From the NCBI GenBank assembly GCA_027886175.1, contig JAJNNQ010000029.1, forward strand, positions 5,016,501-5,080,500: 64,000 nucleotides of DNA, read 5' to 3'. Shown piece after piece: positions 44,570-59,799 of this stretch. The stretch comes from Phylloscopus collybita (Eukaryota; Chordata; Aves; Passeriformes; Phylloscopidae). Within the stretch, counting starts at the first letter, position 1; the number at the start of each line of letters is the position of its first letter. A program made the position numbers and the translations under genes. The notes under the pieces are model-generated. The model had not been told where the DNA came from. It was given only the letters and a program-made list of their open reading frames with translations, and searched no databases.

Positions 44570-44638
44570 AGAAAAAAAAAAAGAAAAAAAAAAAAAAAAA
44601 AAAAAGAAAAAGAAAAAAAGAAAAGAAAAAAAAAAGAG
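44570..44638. repeat. A-rich polypurine tract
   Basis: Sixty-nine bases of A with isolated G bases. The overlapping lysine-rich open frame is an artefact. Confidence 0.95.
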
Positions 44639-46560
44639 TACATCCTTGAAAGAAAGCCTAAGAAACCAATCCTAAAAAAATCCTCAGCAACACCCAGAAA
44701 CAAGAGTTGCTGTGTAGTAATGGCTTCATTTCAGAAAGTTTCTAACTAAAACTGAGGCTCAAGGAAGTTTTCACAATGGCAGCTGGAAATCCTGTCAAAT
44801 TTGTCTTTCCTTCAAAATTATATAAACTGGAGATTGTTTGAAGTTAGATTTAGTTTCTATCCAACCTTGGGAAAAAATAACATTATAGAGACAGACACCC
44901 CATTTTTAATTCCGTCTTTCCAATTCTGTGGGAAACAAACCCAGGTGGGAGGAGGAAAGAAGGAAGGAATCTCTGAAAACAGCTTTGCTTCCCATCTTCT
45001 TATCTGATTCCAACCATCCAATACAACTCAGAGCTGCTCAAGGCATCCTCCTGCAGCCTTTTCCTGCAGCCTGTGCAACTACTGACCTTCCACAGTTTCC
45101 AACAACTAGGTTTCAAAGGCATTTGGTAGCTAAAGGTGAAGCAATAATTTAGTGGAATTTCTCAAAGTAATAAGCTGGCTAAGCCTCTGAATTCTTATAA
45201 CCAGACCTTACACTTTGAAACTGTTTAGGGCTCCTTAGAATACCTGTTGCTTAGTTTTACTTAGCACCTGAATGCTGTTTCAGCAGACTAGCTGACATCT
45301 GAGAAGGGAATTTAGATTCCCCCAACTGCAGAAATTAAAAAAAAAAGAATTTCCTAGAGAGAGTATTAGTTTTAAAGCATTATTATAAATAGTATTAGAT
45401 ATACATAGATATGTTGCAATATAGAGAAACAGGAAATACATGATATGCATACACCACATATTTTTAATAAATGCAAACAATGCCCCCATGTAATATGTTT
45501 TCCACTTAATTGCTCAATTGCCCCCCAAAGCTAGCAGGCAAGCTGCTAGCCATAAGTACAGCACAACTCCTCATCTAGGTAACTTCTAAGAATTTAGACC
45601 TCGTTGCAGCTTTTTGACTTAGCTTATTTGACACACATTTTCCCTTTCAGGAGCTTTGTACTTCAATCTCAGTAAATCCCTCTCAATCTGCAAATAATAG
45701 TATTCAATTATTATGGGCATGGATGGACTAGAGATAACACCAACCCAGTGTTACCTCAAACCAGATCTTTATGCCTCATAGTTCAATCCACATTCTGACC
45801 TTTGAAGAACTACAACCCTCACTGCCTACTGAGCTCTAGGACTGCCTGTCTCTCCCTGTGTCCTTCAAATAAGCAAAGGTCCCTTCAGCATCCTTAGAAA
45901 GCATAGGGTAATGAAAGGTGTTCTCACTTCTGTCCAACAAATCAAAAGAAAACTAGCTTAAGGGCAAGTGAGAAAGGGAGAGCTCTAAAAAATGATCATA
46001 AAATACATTTCAGATGTTAATGATGGAATTACGTTCCCGCAATTGTCTACTCACATAATCCTCGTTTTAATATGACTCAAAAATGCTCAACTCAGGTATT
46101 TTACTATATAGAACATATACCTAAATTAAAATGGGCATATTAATTAAACATCTTCCACTAAGAAAAAAAATCTTATATTTTTTCCCCAACTGATCTTGTA
46201 AAACATGAGAAGCCTATTTAGAAGTTTAATTAACAAGCTAATGCTGACAAAAAATATTTGAAGAACATTACAGAGTACTTAATAATATTACCAACTGTGT
46301 TACTTTTATTTCTGATTAAATTTTAAATGTCTGTTAGATTCAATTTGTGCTGGTCTACCCTATGCTTGTAAAACAGATGCAGATAACTCTGAGACATTGA
46401 GAAGCTCCCCAGCAAAAACATGTCAAACCCAAAACTAACATGCTTAAACCTTATGAACCTCAGTGGCATTTTTGTGGGAAAGGTTCCTCACAACAGATGA
46501 TAATCAAGCTGCACAGGCTGCAGAACAAAAAAGCTTTGGGACATTAACAGCCCAAGAGCA

Positions 46561-46582
46561 GCTGAAAGCTTAAGCTTTCTGC
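46561..46582. repeat. 16-bp perfect palindrome (extended to 22)
   Basis: The sequence gaaagcttaagctttc at 46564-46579 is self-complementary. The outer gc and gc also pair across one mismatch. Confidence 0.92.
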
Positions 46583-49500
46583 ATCCCAGCCCTCATTCAT
46601 CTCCAGTGGCATGCAGTGGGGAAAGCAGCTCCTTGGTAAAATTTAGTAGCCAGAGTACAAATGATGTAGGAAAGGGAGAGGCAACATTGAGCAGGTGAAG
46701 TCCTTCTGGGTGCGAGCTGCTATGCAAATCAATACACTCCCAATCACACAGAGAAACGTAAGGGACATGCATATATTCACAGTTCTGATGGCTCCAGGCA
46801 TAACAGGCCATCCAGAGCCTCCCCACCTGGCAGATCTGTAGACTTTCAAAGCCAACCACATGGTCCTAAATGACACAAACTGCTTAACTTCTCTCAAATG
46901 TCATTCTCAAAGCACTGACAGCCTTAGTTGCTCAGAGACAGCTGCTGGTGAGAGCAGTAAAGATATTACACACAGCTGAAAAGCAACATTGCTCATCACA
47001 CTATAACTGCAATAAATACTACTCTATTTTAACCAATGCCTACTGTGGGCATCTGTATTCCTGATCATTTTCTCCCAAAATTCATCTTCAGTTGAGTTTG
47101 TGCTCAGGGCTACTGCGTTTTTACACAAAGATTCTTCTGAATAATGATGCAACTTGCTTGGTGATGAATTTAAGAAAATTAGAAGCAGGGTTTTCCACTT
47201 AATTGTTCAAGGTTTAGGAAATAATATTGGCTACACAGTTATTTATTTCTAACTTTCTCATACTTTAGTATTTCTCATTTTATTCTTATTTCCCTGGGCT
47301 GTGTATTTCTCATTTAGGCAGAACTTTCACTAACACAAAGAAATAAATCCAAGGCCAAATCCTACTCTCATGCATAGGCTCATAATAGGGATGTTTTCAG
47401 AATGGATTACCTTTTTTTTCCGCATTCAGTTTAAGTACTACTCATGCAGCTTTCTGTATAGAAAATCAACATCCAAAGAAGCTAGTCTGCACAATCTGAA
47501 AAGTGTAACTTAATCATTAGAATATAAATTACTATTTATCATTTACATGTCACAGATTTAGATGGGTTTTCTGGTGACAAAACACCATATGTATTTCTGA
47601 TACAGATGTATTATCAAATGACAAACTGAAGGTAGCAATGACATGGACACTACACTACAATAAAAGCACCACACTGGGTTTTTACATCTTGACTAATAAC
47701 CTAATTGCAGAGAACATTTAAACATGTGTTTAATTTCCTTTATCTTTCATGAAGTGTGCTCTTTGACTAAAGCCCATAGTTGGGCTTGATGTAGGCAGTG
47801 TACTTCAGTGCTCTGCTGAGGAAGAGCAGTGATCTTATCTGAAGTTCACCTGACAAATTTAAGCAATTTAAAGCCTTTAATTAAGGCTTCACCTTAATTT
47901 TGACACTGGAAACTTCCTTGAGAGTACATGTTTCATACTGTCTTGATTCATGTACTCGAAAATGTACTTGACTCATGTAGTTGAAATACGTACTTTGGAT
48001 CTTCTTTGCTGAGATGTCCTTATAACATCTGCTATTTAACCTGAAGTATGTGTGGTTATTTTCAGGTGGTAAAACACCTGTGCTATCCACAAAACAGAGA
48101 TCAGAGTTAAAGCTGCTCTTTCTGGCAGTTGCATTTCCAGCATTTGGACTTCAGTGAAAAAATTTTACTGAATAATCTGGGTCACAGAACAACATTCTGT
48201 GTGATGAAATGCACATATTTTGCAGAGAGCAAATTTTTTTGCAGATTTTTTGATTAGATGTAAATGGACTTCAAGGACAGATCAAGGCTGCAAGAAAAGT
48301 TATATCCTGGGAAAAAAAACCAAACTGATTCTGTGGGTTTGCCTCTACACTAAATGAAGAAATTTATAAACTTTTCTTTCAAATTCTGAAATTTAATGAG
48401 GCAAAATCCCACAGTTTTCAAGTTGAAGCCTTTTGCCTTTGGGAAAATTTCTTCCATCTGACTGGAAAACAGAAAAATGTAGGTTTATTAAGTCTCAGAA
48501 TGAGCAGCAGGAGTAAAAGTATTTCATTTCCCTAAAATGCATTTATTCCCTATTACATTTTATTAGTTGGGCAAAGGAAATAAGTGACCATATTCTTGGT
48601 AAAAATATTCAAGACTCAGAATGCTACGGTCTGGGGAAAAAAAATCTCTTGCCCAGTTAAAAAAAAAAAGTCAAATGCAACAAATGGAAATACCCCACTG
48701 ACATATACAGCTACCATTTCTGACATACCTGTGACTCGAAGAACAACTGTAAAGACACACATTTTAAATGGTGACTGCAATCAGAGATTAAAATATGCAG
48801 TCAAACTACAAAAGTATTTAGTCAAAATAACTTCAAGAACTTCATGCATCTTTATATGCTTATTCAGCCAATAAAATATCTCCAGAGTAAAACAAACAGT
48901 AGGATCAGGACAAGAAGTAAATACAATTTTTATACCCCTTCTTGTAATCTCAAACTCATCCATGTTTGGCTTTCAGTACATAATTTTTTTTTAGTTTTCA
49001 GCATCTGAAAAGTCCAAAGTGGGTGCCTTATTAAATCTCACAATCACAACTAACAACGAATGCCAGGAATGACAAGCTCAGCTTGGACAGAGAGGTTTTT
49101 CTTCCCAGTCTGGATTTCACTAAGATTTATCAGTTTTGCTCCTCTGCATTCTGGCTGCTGAGGTCATAAGTGTCTTTTACAGGAAAATGAGCTGCTTATA
49201 AATTTTCAGCTGTGCAAGCTTTGGGAGTTGATGGAAAATCCCCAGCCTCAGGGCTTAGCTGGCTAAGAAAACACTACAGCAGACCTTTTTTTGTAGTCAC
49301 TCAAATATAAAAGCCTCTCAAAAGAGATGGAAATACTCACAGAGTGTTTGTCTTGGGCAATCCTTCTTCTATGCACAGGGACCAACTCGATTAATTTTTC
49401 ACCTTATAATGTTAGGCAAAAATTACCCCTATTCCTCAAGACTGTAGGAAGTGTAGGGTGACAGACACAGTCTGGAATAAAGTCTGTATAAATAAAGTAC

Positions 49501-52500
49501 CCGCTACAGGCAGTCTGCATTTTGCGCATTGCTACCTTCCAAAGGACACTATCTTGTGCAGCATGAGCAGCACCCAGAAACAGACACGTATGCTGCTCTG
49601 GGTCAGAGGCCTGTCAGATCCCTGCAGTACAGAGACTCTCCTGCTGAATTTTATTTTTGCCAGCAGCTTTTATTTCACCAGAGGGTCATGTCCTCACCTG
49701 GCAGTGAGAGCTTGCGCACCCAGCAAAGGCATGCTGGGGCCAGGCTCTGCTCTGGGACTCCTGGGACAAGGCTGCCTGAGAAATACAAACCAAGTGATCA
49801 CAGCTCCTTCTTTTGTTGCACCTACCCTGGAAATACAGACAACTTCTTTTTTCATATTGAATGACTCACTAATATTGATCCAAGGGGAAGAAGGTTGTCA
49901 ACGTGCTCCAAAATCAGGAGAAGACAGACCACCTTGTAAGGAGAGAGTGGTCAGAGCTGTGAAAAACAACAAAGTGTTGAATTACAACTAGCTGCAGCCT
50001 TCTGCAAAAAGCCTGGTAGAGGAACTGCAACTCAGTGGGTCCTAGTGTCTGGCTGCTCCCCTCTGTTCTCTGTGGTGGCCATGACAGGGCTGTCTCCCCA
50101 CAATGACAGAGAAGGGGCAGCTCTGCACACTCATGCGCTTCTGCTCCGTTCAAATGCTCCCAAAGAATCAAAACTGAATTTAAAAAGAATGTAATGAATA
50201 AAACGAAAAAGAATATAATAAACAAAAGAACAAAAAAAATCCTGATTTTTTTTTCTGTTTTGTCAGGCTTCTTGGCCCTGCCTCACATTTCTTCTGATTT
50301 TTTTTCATCCTAAAAGGAAATCTGACATCATCACCAGAATCCAAGACCTATGGCTTTACAGACAAAAGTCTTGTATTATGGGAGTCATGATAAAATGATA
50401 AGAATAACTGTCCTATTTCTTTTCTCCCTCAAAAGTCATTAAAGAAGGTGGTGGACTGAAGCAGAGCTCTGCTGCAACTTTCCTGACTAATGGGAGCACA
50501 CAAAATCTGGCTATGCATATGTTAAAAAGAAATATATAGCTAAAGAACAAGAAAAGTCAGAAAAAGATTGAGGTCACCCTTAACTAAATGATGTAACAAT
50601 CCCTAAAATCCCTAAAATGGATGAAAATCCCTAAGCATAAATTGAAAAGTTCAGTGTTCAGAAGGGGATAAAAGAGGGGTGCTCTCAAAATTTCTGCCAT
50701 TAAAATTAGCACTGCACATGCAATTAGCAATTTACTCTGGAACTGGAAGTATAGGCTAAATTCATTTTTTCAGATCAGCAAAATAAGTTAAAATTAATTT
50801 AGAAAAATTATTTCTGCCAACTTGTAATCAGCTTCAGACTTTCCCTAATGGAAGCCAACTGGAAGTAAAGTAACTATTATCTAAACTGCATATTCAGACT
50901 ACTACATTTGAAAGAACAGAATCTGAAAATGCAGAAATATAGATGAAATATTAAGACTACCTCAAGAACATACCCAAATTTCCCATATGAAAGTCGCAAT
51001 CCACACCACATCATCTGAAATGCAATGGCTATTTATAAGGCCAATCACTGAAAACATCTTGCCACTTAGCCATCCACTGACTAATCAATAAGCCTGCCTA
51101 GTACAGTATGCTCTTTCCAACACTGAAATCAATGAAATTGACAAAACTGAGTGAGTTGCAAGTACAGATTAGCTGGGAAGTGCAAACTGATGTCAGTGCA
51201 GCTATTTCTCCACTATAGGGGGCCTGAAACCACGAGCTTGCAAACTCTTCATTAAAGGGAAAAGCTCTAACCTTCTTTCAGTAGCATCCAAAAACCACGG
51301 TGACTTCATGGGGCAGGGGGTGAGAGTTACTGGGATAAGGTTCAGGGAACCATTTGAGTCTCAAAATCCCAAAACCACCTGCAAGAAAGTACTTACCCAA
51401 GTTCTGCCCTAAGAATCTCCACTTCCACTGACATTTTATGACTTCTCCTCAGGTTTGGTTTATCGCATTTCTACCAACACAGCCATGTTATTTACAGACT
51501 GTATTTCCACCATTAATCACGGAAATCTAGCAATCATGGACTGATGCATTCCAAGTGCTGGGCTGCAAGTTAAGTGGTGTAGAAAGTCCATAATTGTTCC
51601 TTGGTAAAATGTATTTGTTTCTTTCATCCTCTTCCAACAGGTCTGGTAGGCTTAGCTGATAACTTCAGCAACTATTATTTCTGTACAGAGGTGTAGAGGA
51701 TAATTTTTGAAATACTGTAATATTAATGAAAATCTCAAGTATCTTAGGGTCTGTGACAGTTCGTAAGATTAGTGAAGCTAACCATCTAGAAAAGGGTAGG
51801 ATCTATGCCACCTGGACATTACAGTGTGCAGCTGATTTCAGAGGACAAAAATCTTGCAAGATTTGCCATCCATGCAAGGTTTATAGACCTGGTGATTTTA
51901 CTTCCCTACAGAGTTATGCCTCAATTTTCAACAGCAACAACTGACCCTTGTTGGTAATTCCCAGGCAAGAGATTTGCAGGTGGACACTAACACAGCACCT
52001 GGTTTATAATGCCTTAACTGCAGAGAGCACTGCAGCATGTCCAGGCTTCTGGCTCTCTCTCACCCATCTAAAATCAGAATTTTCACTATCTGACAAGGTG
52101 TATCTGACAAATAAGACATACCTTCTGCTTTCATATATAAGGGAACCAAGAAGGATGGAAGGAACGAAGAAGTCTGGTAGGTGTCTGAAACATATGTGTG
52201 TACCTCAGACTGTATCATTTCAAGGTGAAAATATTCAAGATGTTGGAGTGGCAGATGAACCCATCAGCCAGCAGCAACCAACAGAACATGGCACAGAAAG
52301 CAAAAGCCAGGAGCTCTGGGATACCATGTCAGACAGACATATGCTGATTGAACTGATGAGAAATACTGGTAGTTAAGTAGTAAATATCATCCAAATCCCA
52401 ACTGGAAGATGAAATCTTCTACTGTTACATCAATTAAAAGTAGAGAGAAATGTTGTGCTGAAATTACAGAAATGCAGTCCTTCTGAGTGCTGATTGGAAC

Positions 52501-53414
52501 CTGACCACTGAAGCTGATGGGTCTTTGGTCTTCACCAGTTGGCTTTTCCTACCCTGAAGGCTGTATCTTAAGAGGAGGAAAGTGCTGTAGCTTCTAGCCT
52601 GAGACAGACTTTTTAGAAGTCATCACTCTTTGGATTTAGTTATTTAGTAGTGAAAGGACCAAATGACAAGATACAGTGATGGAATTTCAAATGACACTGG
52701 TTATAATCAACTTTTTAATTTTCTTTTAAACACATGCACTTCTAATTCTTTGCAATGAAGCCTGATATACTGTATTCAGAAATTATTTTCTGTAGATAAA
52801 TCAAAATACAACCTAATTAGGTAATAAAAAAGAAATTCCACTTGCTACTAACAGCAAAAGTATTCCTTAATTTCTGTGAAAAATGCAATACAATATGTGT
52901 ACTGTTTCACCTAGCCTGATGTCTCACCTCCTTCCACAGACCAACATATGCTAAATAAAGAAGTACCTTTTCCAGCATGACTATCAGTAATCGCTGAGTT
53001 TAATGCTGGTGAACAATGGAACTTTGATCAGAAAGGAAATAAACATAACTGTTAACTATCTTGATGGAGATGAGGAACCAGATGACATCTGGAGCTGTCA
53101 TTATTCTATACAGGAACAAGGTACAAAAGCTACTTAGGTTAAAGGTTTATAAATGCCTTTATTTGTATGTATACCTCCAGATATACACATCAGGAGGAGG
53201 TTGGTAGGCTGAGAAAGGACAAGCACAGCTCTGTAATAATAAACAACTGAGAAAGAGGAAAGAGAGCATACATGAAATTATATCTGGGAAGCCCATTTTT
53301 GTCCAAGTCACTTTCAATTACACGTTTTAATTGGATAGATGCTCAGTGTGGTTGAAGAAATCTGACTTGGTTTAGACACTGCCATAGTTTACCTGATTCT
53401 CACTGCTAAAGCAA

Positions 53415-53437
53415 AACCACCACCACCACCCCCCACT
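53415..53437. repeat. ACC/C-rich microsatellite
   Basis: Several acc triplets followed by a run of C bases. Confidence 0.85.
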
Positions 53438-55182
53438 CCAAAACACAAAGACTGGGACCACGGTGGCAATGTGGCAGAACACAGAGCTTCAGCCCCTCAA
53501 ACCTCCCCAGTGCACCACAGCATATCCTGCAAGCATTTACACACCAACTGAACTTCATATACTGTGATTAATTTCCCTGACACCATGTGGGTTTCATTGC
53601 AGCATACAAAACCAAATACAGACACATAATTTTAGGATCAGAACCTACTTAACACAAGTCAGTTGTGATTTAATATGTCTGTACTTAATGTGCAGTTTAC
53701 TAAATGTGAGAGAATTCTGTATTTTAGTGCAGTTTGTGTTTTTCACCAGAACAGCATGTATGTTGTTTCAACATTAATGCTGAAGTTAAAAACTCTGCAG
53801 TTACTGATGTTTATTTAAAGAATTAAAAAGTTGTCTAGTGCAGCTGGGAACAGAGGTACAGTAGCCTCATTTTTAAAAGCATAGATTTTTATTTAACAAT
53901 AGGGAGCACTGCTGAGGATCTTGCCCTTTTATGATTCTTTAGCAACTTCTATTTTTCACAAGAATTAATGTTCTAATCAGAGTGCATCAGTATAACATTT
54001 TTCTCATGCTGATCAAGTATCACCAATTTAATGATTTCCTCGTGATCCCATTGCATATGCTGGGTGAGAATATTCAGGTTGTTATTATCTGCTGTAAAAG
54101 AGATAATACAGCATTTCTAGCCACAAAATAGTGCCACACAAAAAAGCTATAGTAATAGTGAACATCAGGGATGTACAATAAAAAGGCAGAAAAAGATCTT
54201 TTGTTGCAGGACCATCCTTCTGGACTGTGCTTAGTGTAACAATCTGGATCTTAATAAGCATTAATATTCACAAGGTAAGTGGGTAGTTCAGCATCAGTCT
54301 TTGTTTGCAGTGTTAGAAGTTATTCATTCGTGTCATGCATGCATGTCAAAAAGGATTACTGTTACAGCATTTAAGCTTTGTAAAGTTGGAGGTAAATGCT
54401 TCCAACCTTGACAGTAAGCCCCCATGCTACAGTTTGTGCTAGAAAGTGGTATCTTTCAGGGTGGGATACAGACAGGATGTAGTGTCCCTTAGCTGCAAGC
54501 CCAGTGCTCACTAATTATACTGGGAATCTCTAGAGTGACTTCCTAGAGAAACAGTTGAGACTTCCAGTGACACTTAAAAACAACCTTCTCTGAAACACTT
54601 ACAGAACTCAGTGTCCTGATGAGAAATAGTAAGCAGTGCAGTTAGTATTTACCACAATATCCTTTAGGTATTTTTTCAGTTATGTACATTAATGCTAATC
54701 ACTGGTTCAAACACCAGCATTTCACATGTTCAATTCTGAAACTATTATTAGGTTTGAAAAGTAGCATCTTAGGTAAGTGATACTCTTTTTCAACTCTTCA
54801 TAGTTCTATATGTTTAGCTCTTCATATTTTTTCACATTCTACTTGCTACTAACTGAACATGAAAGAATTTGTATGTGACATGTATTGTCCATGATGCAAC
54901 CTGCTCTTCTGCTCTACTTTCAAACATTCAAAACAATTTCTGTCTGTGGAGGTTGAATTGTACAAGGAAATTACAAGAATTGAAGTTTTAACCCTTATCA
55001 TTTTTACAACTTTACAAATACTCAGATTTGAATGTTATGTTAATAAGATCTGATTATATGATCTGGTGATGTTGATATGATCAATTTAAAAATAGTGCAT
55101 ATGTAACAATACTGACTTTTTCTTCTGATTCAAGATTTGTTTTCTCCCAGGAATACATTCAGTGCACAGGACTGGCCAAAGA

Positions 55183-55198
55183 CCACTGAAATCAATGG
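55183..55198. repeat. Palindromic dispersed element, copy 5 (centre)
   Basis: The sequence ccactgaaatcaatgg is a near-palindrome matching the centre of the same element class. It lies about 270 bp downstream of the juxtamembrane exon in the direction of transcription. The boundaries cannot be set by eye. Confidence 0.35.
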
Positions 55199-55386
55199 AA
55201 TGGCTACCAGTGACCTTGATGAAATATGGATCGGGCTTTGAGCACAATACTGCTCACTTCATTGCCTTGTCACAAGGGCTGAATTTGGCTTAGACAGAGG
55301 TAAAGCAGTTCATCCAAGTACCTTTAGTAAACAGCGCACATTTTAACCCCACCATTCCACTCCCAGTAATTTAGAGCATTTTGTTA

Positions 55387-55704
<318 letters not shown>

Positions 55705-55723
55705 TCAGATGAGTAATTTATCC

Positions 55724-55738
55724 TTTTTTTTTTTTTTT
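55724..55738. repeat. Poly-T run near juxtamembrane exon
   Basis: Fifteen T bases about 70 bp upstream of the exon in transcript terms. On the transcript it reads poly-A, so it is not part of the acceptor pyrimidine tract. Confidence 0.85.
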
Positions 55739-58700
55739 CTAATTTTGACCAGTTGTCCTCCACTCTTATAGTCAACAGCTCTCTTTGTGTGTCTTTTTGA
55801 CCTTACCTCAAAAATTTTGTATCTCTGTGTGGAGATGGAGAAGAGTGGGTTTTTCCATTAGGAACTGGAATCAAAACAAGTTTTTTTTACTGGTACATCA
55901 CCTAGACTAAATGTCAGGGTCCAGCACAGTCTGTCACTGTGCAAGATCTCAAAACTAGTTGAAGTAATTTTGTCATTCTAAAATAAGCCATGGAATACAC
56001 ACTTTAACTTTTTTACCTTATTCCCTACTTGAAGCACACAGCAGTAAGAGCACAAATACAGGAATACCTGCCCTACCTGGCATTTTAACCAGACAAAAGA
56101 CCCAGAGCAAATGGGCTCAACCTCATGTGGGAAGCTGGTAATTTCTGAAAGAAACATGGCTCAGGGCCAAAATCCGGGGGACAATTTACATAGTTGCAGA
56201 GGTACAGAGAAGATGCTGAGAACAGTAGAGGAGTAAAACGCATAAATTTTACTGGAGTCACTGCAGAGAGGCTCATCTTGTTCAGGGGCATATTCTACTG
56301 GCTCCCCAGGCCATATCTGAATCTAGCCACCTTCCAGAAAAACGTCTATTGTGAATAGTAATTCTGTGACAGTTTTTGTTTTGTTTTCATCCTATGCTTT
56401 GTATTTTTAATGAAAGTGCCACAGAGATAAAACCTTGAAAATGAATTAAAAAAAAATCCTGCTTGGCACAGTGTCCCACTTCTGTGAACTGAACCTTTGA
56501 ACTAACAGCAAATCAGCACAGATGACATTCGAACTCTTGATATCCAACTCTGCCACTTAAATTCCACATTACTTCTTCCAGTTTACATTCAGTATTCATA
56601 GAAAACCAGAAGCACCATTTAGCAGCAAAGACATTTTGCCTAATCTCCTGACTGAAGAGACAGCAGAGATCACACATATATTATATGTCATTTTATTCTT
56701 CATCCATTAACTAAGTTTTTTTGGGATGACATTCATGTCTTTTAATAATAACAATCAAAAGACGATACTAGAAACAGATGGAAAAAAACACCTTCTGGAA
56801 GTGCCTATCCTGAAATGACATCTTTAGCCAACTGCATTTAGCCTTTGGGCAGCAGCAACAGCTTAAGTAAATATCCTCCCAAAGAAGGGGGCAGAAGAGA
56901 ATACCTTGAGGACAATAAAAAGCTGTGTTTACTCCAAGTCACCCATGCAACATGTTGGACACCCAGACTGAATTTTAGACTGGACAGAAGGAGCACTGCA
57001 GAGGCAAGACAGAGCTGAGTAAACTGCAGCATCTGTGTCTGCAGGAGAGATAGGGAATGCAGAGGAGAGAGTGAGAATGGGGACCACCAGCAGGTTCTGT
57101 ATGCACATTACTGAGGACATGAGAGAAGACAAACGAGATCCACTGCAACAGACACATAGCTGAAGAACCAGATGACAAAAAGGATAGCCCCAAGCACAGC
57201 AAACATAGGGCAGCTTTAAAGAAACTCCTACTCTTCTGCTGCTCCCTGTATCATAAACAAAACCACTTAGTCATTATGCAGCATGGCTCACCGCAATAAA
57301 ACTTAAATATTCTGGCATGTGGCTATTCAACCCTGTATTTTGAGGCAAAAGCATATTCACATCCTTGCCCTGCTTTTCTTTCTCCCCAGTTGGTTTAATG
57401 GTGCATGAGGGAAATGTTCTCATAGTCTGAAAAAGTACTTCCCCCCCCAGCCTGAAACACTAGAAGTAATTTTTCAAATACCTGGCACTTCACGGGAAAG
57501 TCACTGATGACAAATGTAAGTAAAGCCTAGATCTCTGCAATTTATCAAGTAAAATACTTGGAAAACCAAGGCTGGTTTTGTCATTTCTGATCACCCAGAT
57601 CCCCATGTGATTGACTCTGCTGGGAAAGATTAAGAATTTTTGGTGAGATTTCTGTAATCAAGGGCAGAGCCTAACAAATTGTGGGAATGGGCCACTCAGA
57701 TGGCACAACCAATACTTAGGTTAAGTCACAACATATTTTTCAGATGGGTGAGAGTTGTTTGCACAAACATTAAGAGTGCAACCCATTTAGAACTGCATTC
57801 AGTTTTTAGTAGATACCATCCTTAGATCTCTAAACTTTCTGAATCTGAACGTGCTCAAAAAAAGCAGTCTGCTTAATACTTTCTTGGGAAAACAAAATAC
57901 TTTTACACTAAGACACTTAAGTATAAAGATCAAATCCCTTCTCTCACAGCAAATAGGGACATTCTCTCAGGTCTGAAACTTAGTTGATGCATTTCTTTAA
58001 GTCTTTTTCAGTCCTGCTGTTTTCTGCTGCACAAGAGGAGGCTTTGTCATTGTTTGCTTCCACCATACATGCAGTGATGGTGAGGAAAAGTGACCATTAT
58101 GCATTTCTAGATGTTAAAGTGGGATAATGACTAGGAATTCAGTCTATTCATTGAATAATTTCTGCAGTACTTCAAAGTGCAATTTTGTATGGTACACTAT
58201 TTTCAACCAGTATAAATTGCAAAGAGCTGCAGGTGAAAAGCAGACAACTGTTCTGTAAATCTACTCAATTAAGCTAATTGGGTAAGGTAAGGTACTCAAT
58301 TAAGGTAAAAGCTAGTCTTCTGTGTGGTATGAAGCAGGTTCCAAGTATATGCAGGTCTCTGATGTAGATGAGGAAAACCTGGAAAATAAAGTGACTTTAA
58401 GGCCAATTCCTGCCACTACATAACAGTTTTGGAAGCAAAATTCAAGCCTAGGGACCTTGTTGCCGTATCATTCTGTGATCCCTCTTATTAGCAAGTAAAC
58501 TGCTCATGCAATGGTTTTAGTGAATAGTTGTTTTCATTCAAAAATCCTACTTCCTGTCTATTTCTTCTCTAATTAAGACAATTAGAACCCGTCAGATGGA
58601 GTTTTTTGTGTATCAGAGGCAGCTGAGCTCATATCCTTTCAAACCTCCCCTTGCCTGACCTTCTTTATCAATATGAGCAAACTTTTATATAGACTATTTC

Positions 58701-59419
58701 CCCACTTGTTTATTTGCTAGACTATCTACTCATCAGAAATTTACATTTCATTGAATGCACTATGCCACATTACAGCTACAAACCAGCCAGCCCTGCAGCT
58801 GGCTATGATATTCTAGTAATGTAAAACCATTTCCAGGATGCAAGATGAGACTATCACCTGTGCTGACAAGAAAAAGAGAGCTGCCCTTTTCTGAATGGCC
58901 TCTGTGCTCAAAATGAAGGGTAATTTCTTGAGCACCTTGGAGTATGGTTTCATTCACACGAAATGCAGCCACTGAATTACATGTCAAAGGTAGAAGGAAA
59001 ATGGTAATTACACTCAGTCACCTACTACTGCCTCTGGTTTTCATAAAATCTGCTCTTGGTTTTACACCTGAAACCTGAAAATTTTAGACAAAATGTAATA
59101 GGTTGGAGCAAAAATCATGGCTTATCAGTAGTCATTAGCTATTGCCAAGAGCAGATTCACAATTGGCTTAAGCTTTTAAGAAGACTCCAGAGACCTTCTC
59201 CACCTTCCAGTGTGCTGCCAAGAATCTTCCCTTGATTTCATTTTTAGAATTTTTTTCTTAAGAAGACAAGTTGGAGCCAGACAGGAATCTGTAGCCTTTG
59301 TTGGGGAAGATGTGGGCTATCCACCACAGAGATTAATTTCTCTTCTGTTTGATATTAAGCTAAAGACTTATCCATTCCGCATCACCTAGGCTCAAGAAAA
59401 ATACCTTTTGTATTTGTAC

Positions 59420-59433
59420 AAAAAAAAAAAAAA
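59420..59433. repeat. Poly-A run
   Basis: Fourteen A bases followed by caaacc. Confidence 0.85.
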
Positions 59434-59799
59434 CAAACCAGAATTGCTCTAAAAAAGTTGTGATTTGTAAGAAAACCAAACCTATTTGAAATTGATGAGC
59501 TATAATAAAACCAAAATGCCTCCAAAAGCTGGGCGGGGAATTATCCTCAACACATAATATCCCCACATTCTGTACAGGCAGAAACAGCAAACTTCACTTA
59601 GTGCACATCCCAAGGAGAATTGTGCTATTGCTTTAACAGTGCATGTCTGCACTGAAGTTTACCTTGGTGGTGCCAAAATAATTGAGTTTCCCCTAGGTTA
59701 AGAAATAAAATTTAATTCTATCATTTTCAAGGTGTGTTGCTATTTTTGAACAGGTGAAGGAGATTACTGATTATTATATACAGCCTTTCATGACAGGAA

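Noticed and set aside
49458..49991. 177-codon open frame on plus in a GC-richer patch
   Set aside because: No domain, signal or repeat-protein pattern, no splice context and an overlapping alternative frame (49529-49864) of similar quality. Most likely chance in a GC-richer block.
51215..51245. tatagggggcctg as a CTCF-like core
   Set aside because: Only about 9 of 14 positions fit the consensus; expected by chance in 64 kb.
51948..52376. 142-codon open frame on plus
   Set aside because: No known motif, ordinary intronic composition and no sign of exon borders.
58440..58490. tcattctgtgatccc resembling a CR1 tail
   Set aside because: Only about 15 bases agree and there is no upstream CR1 homology.
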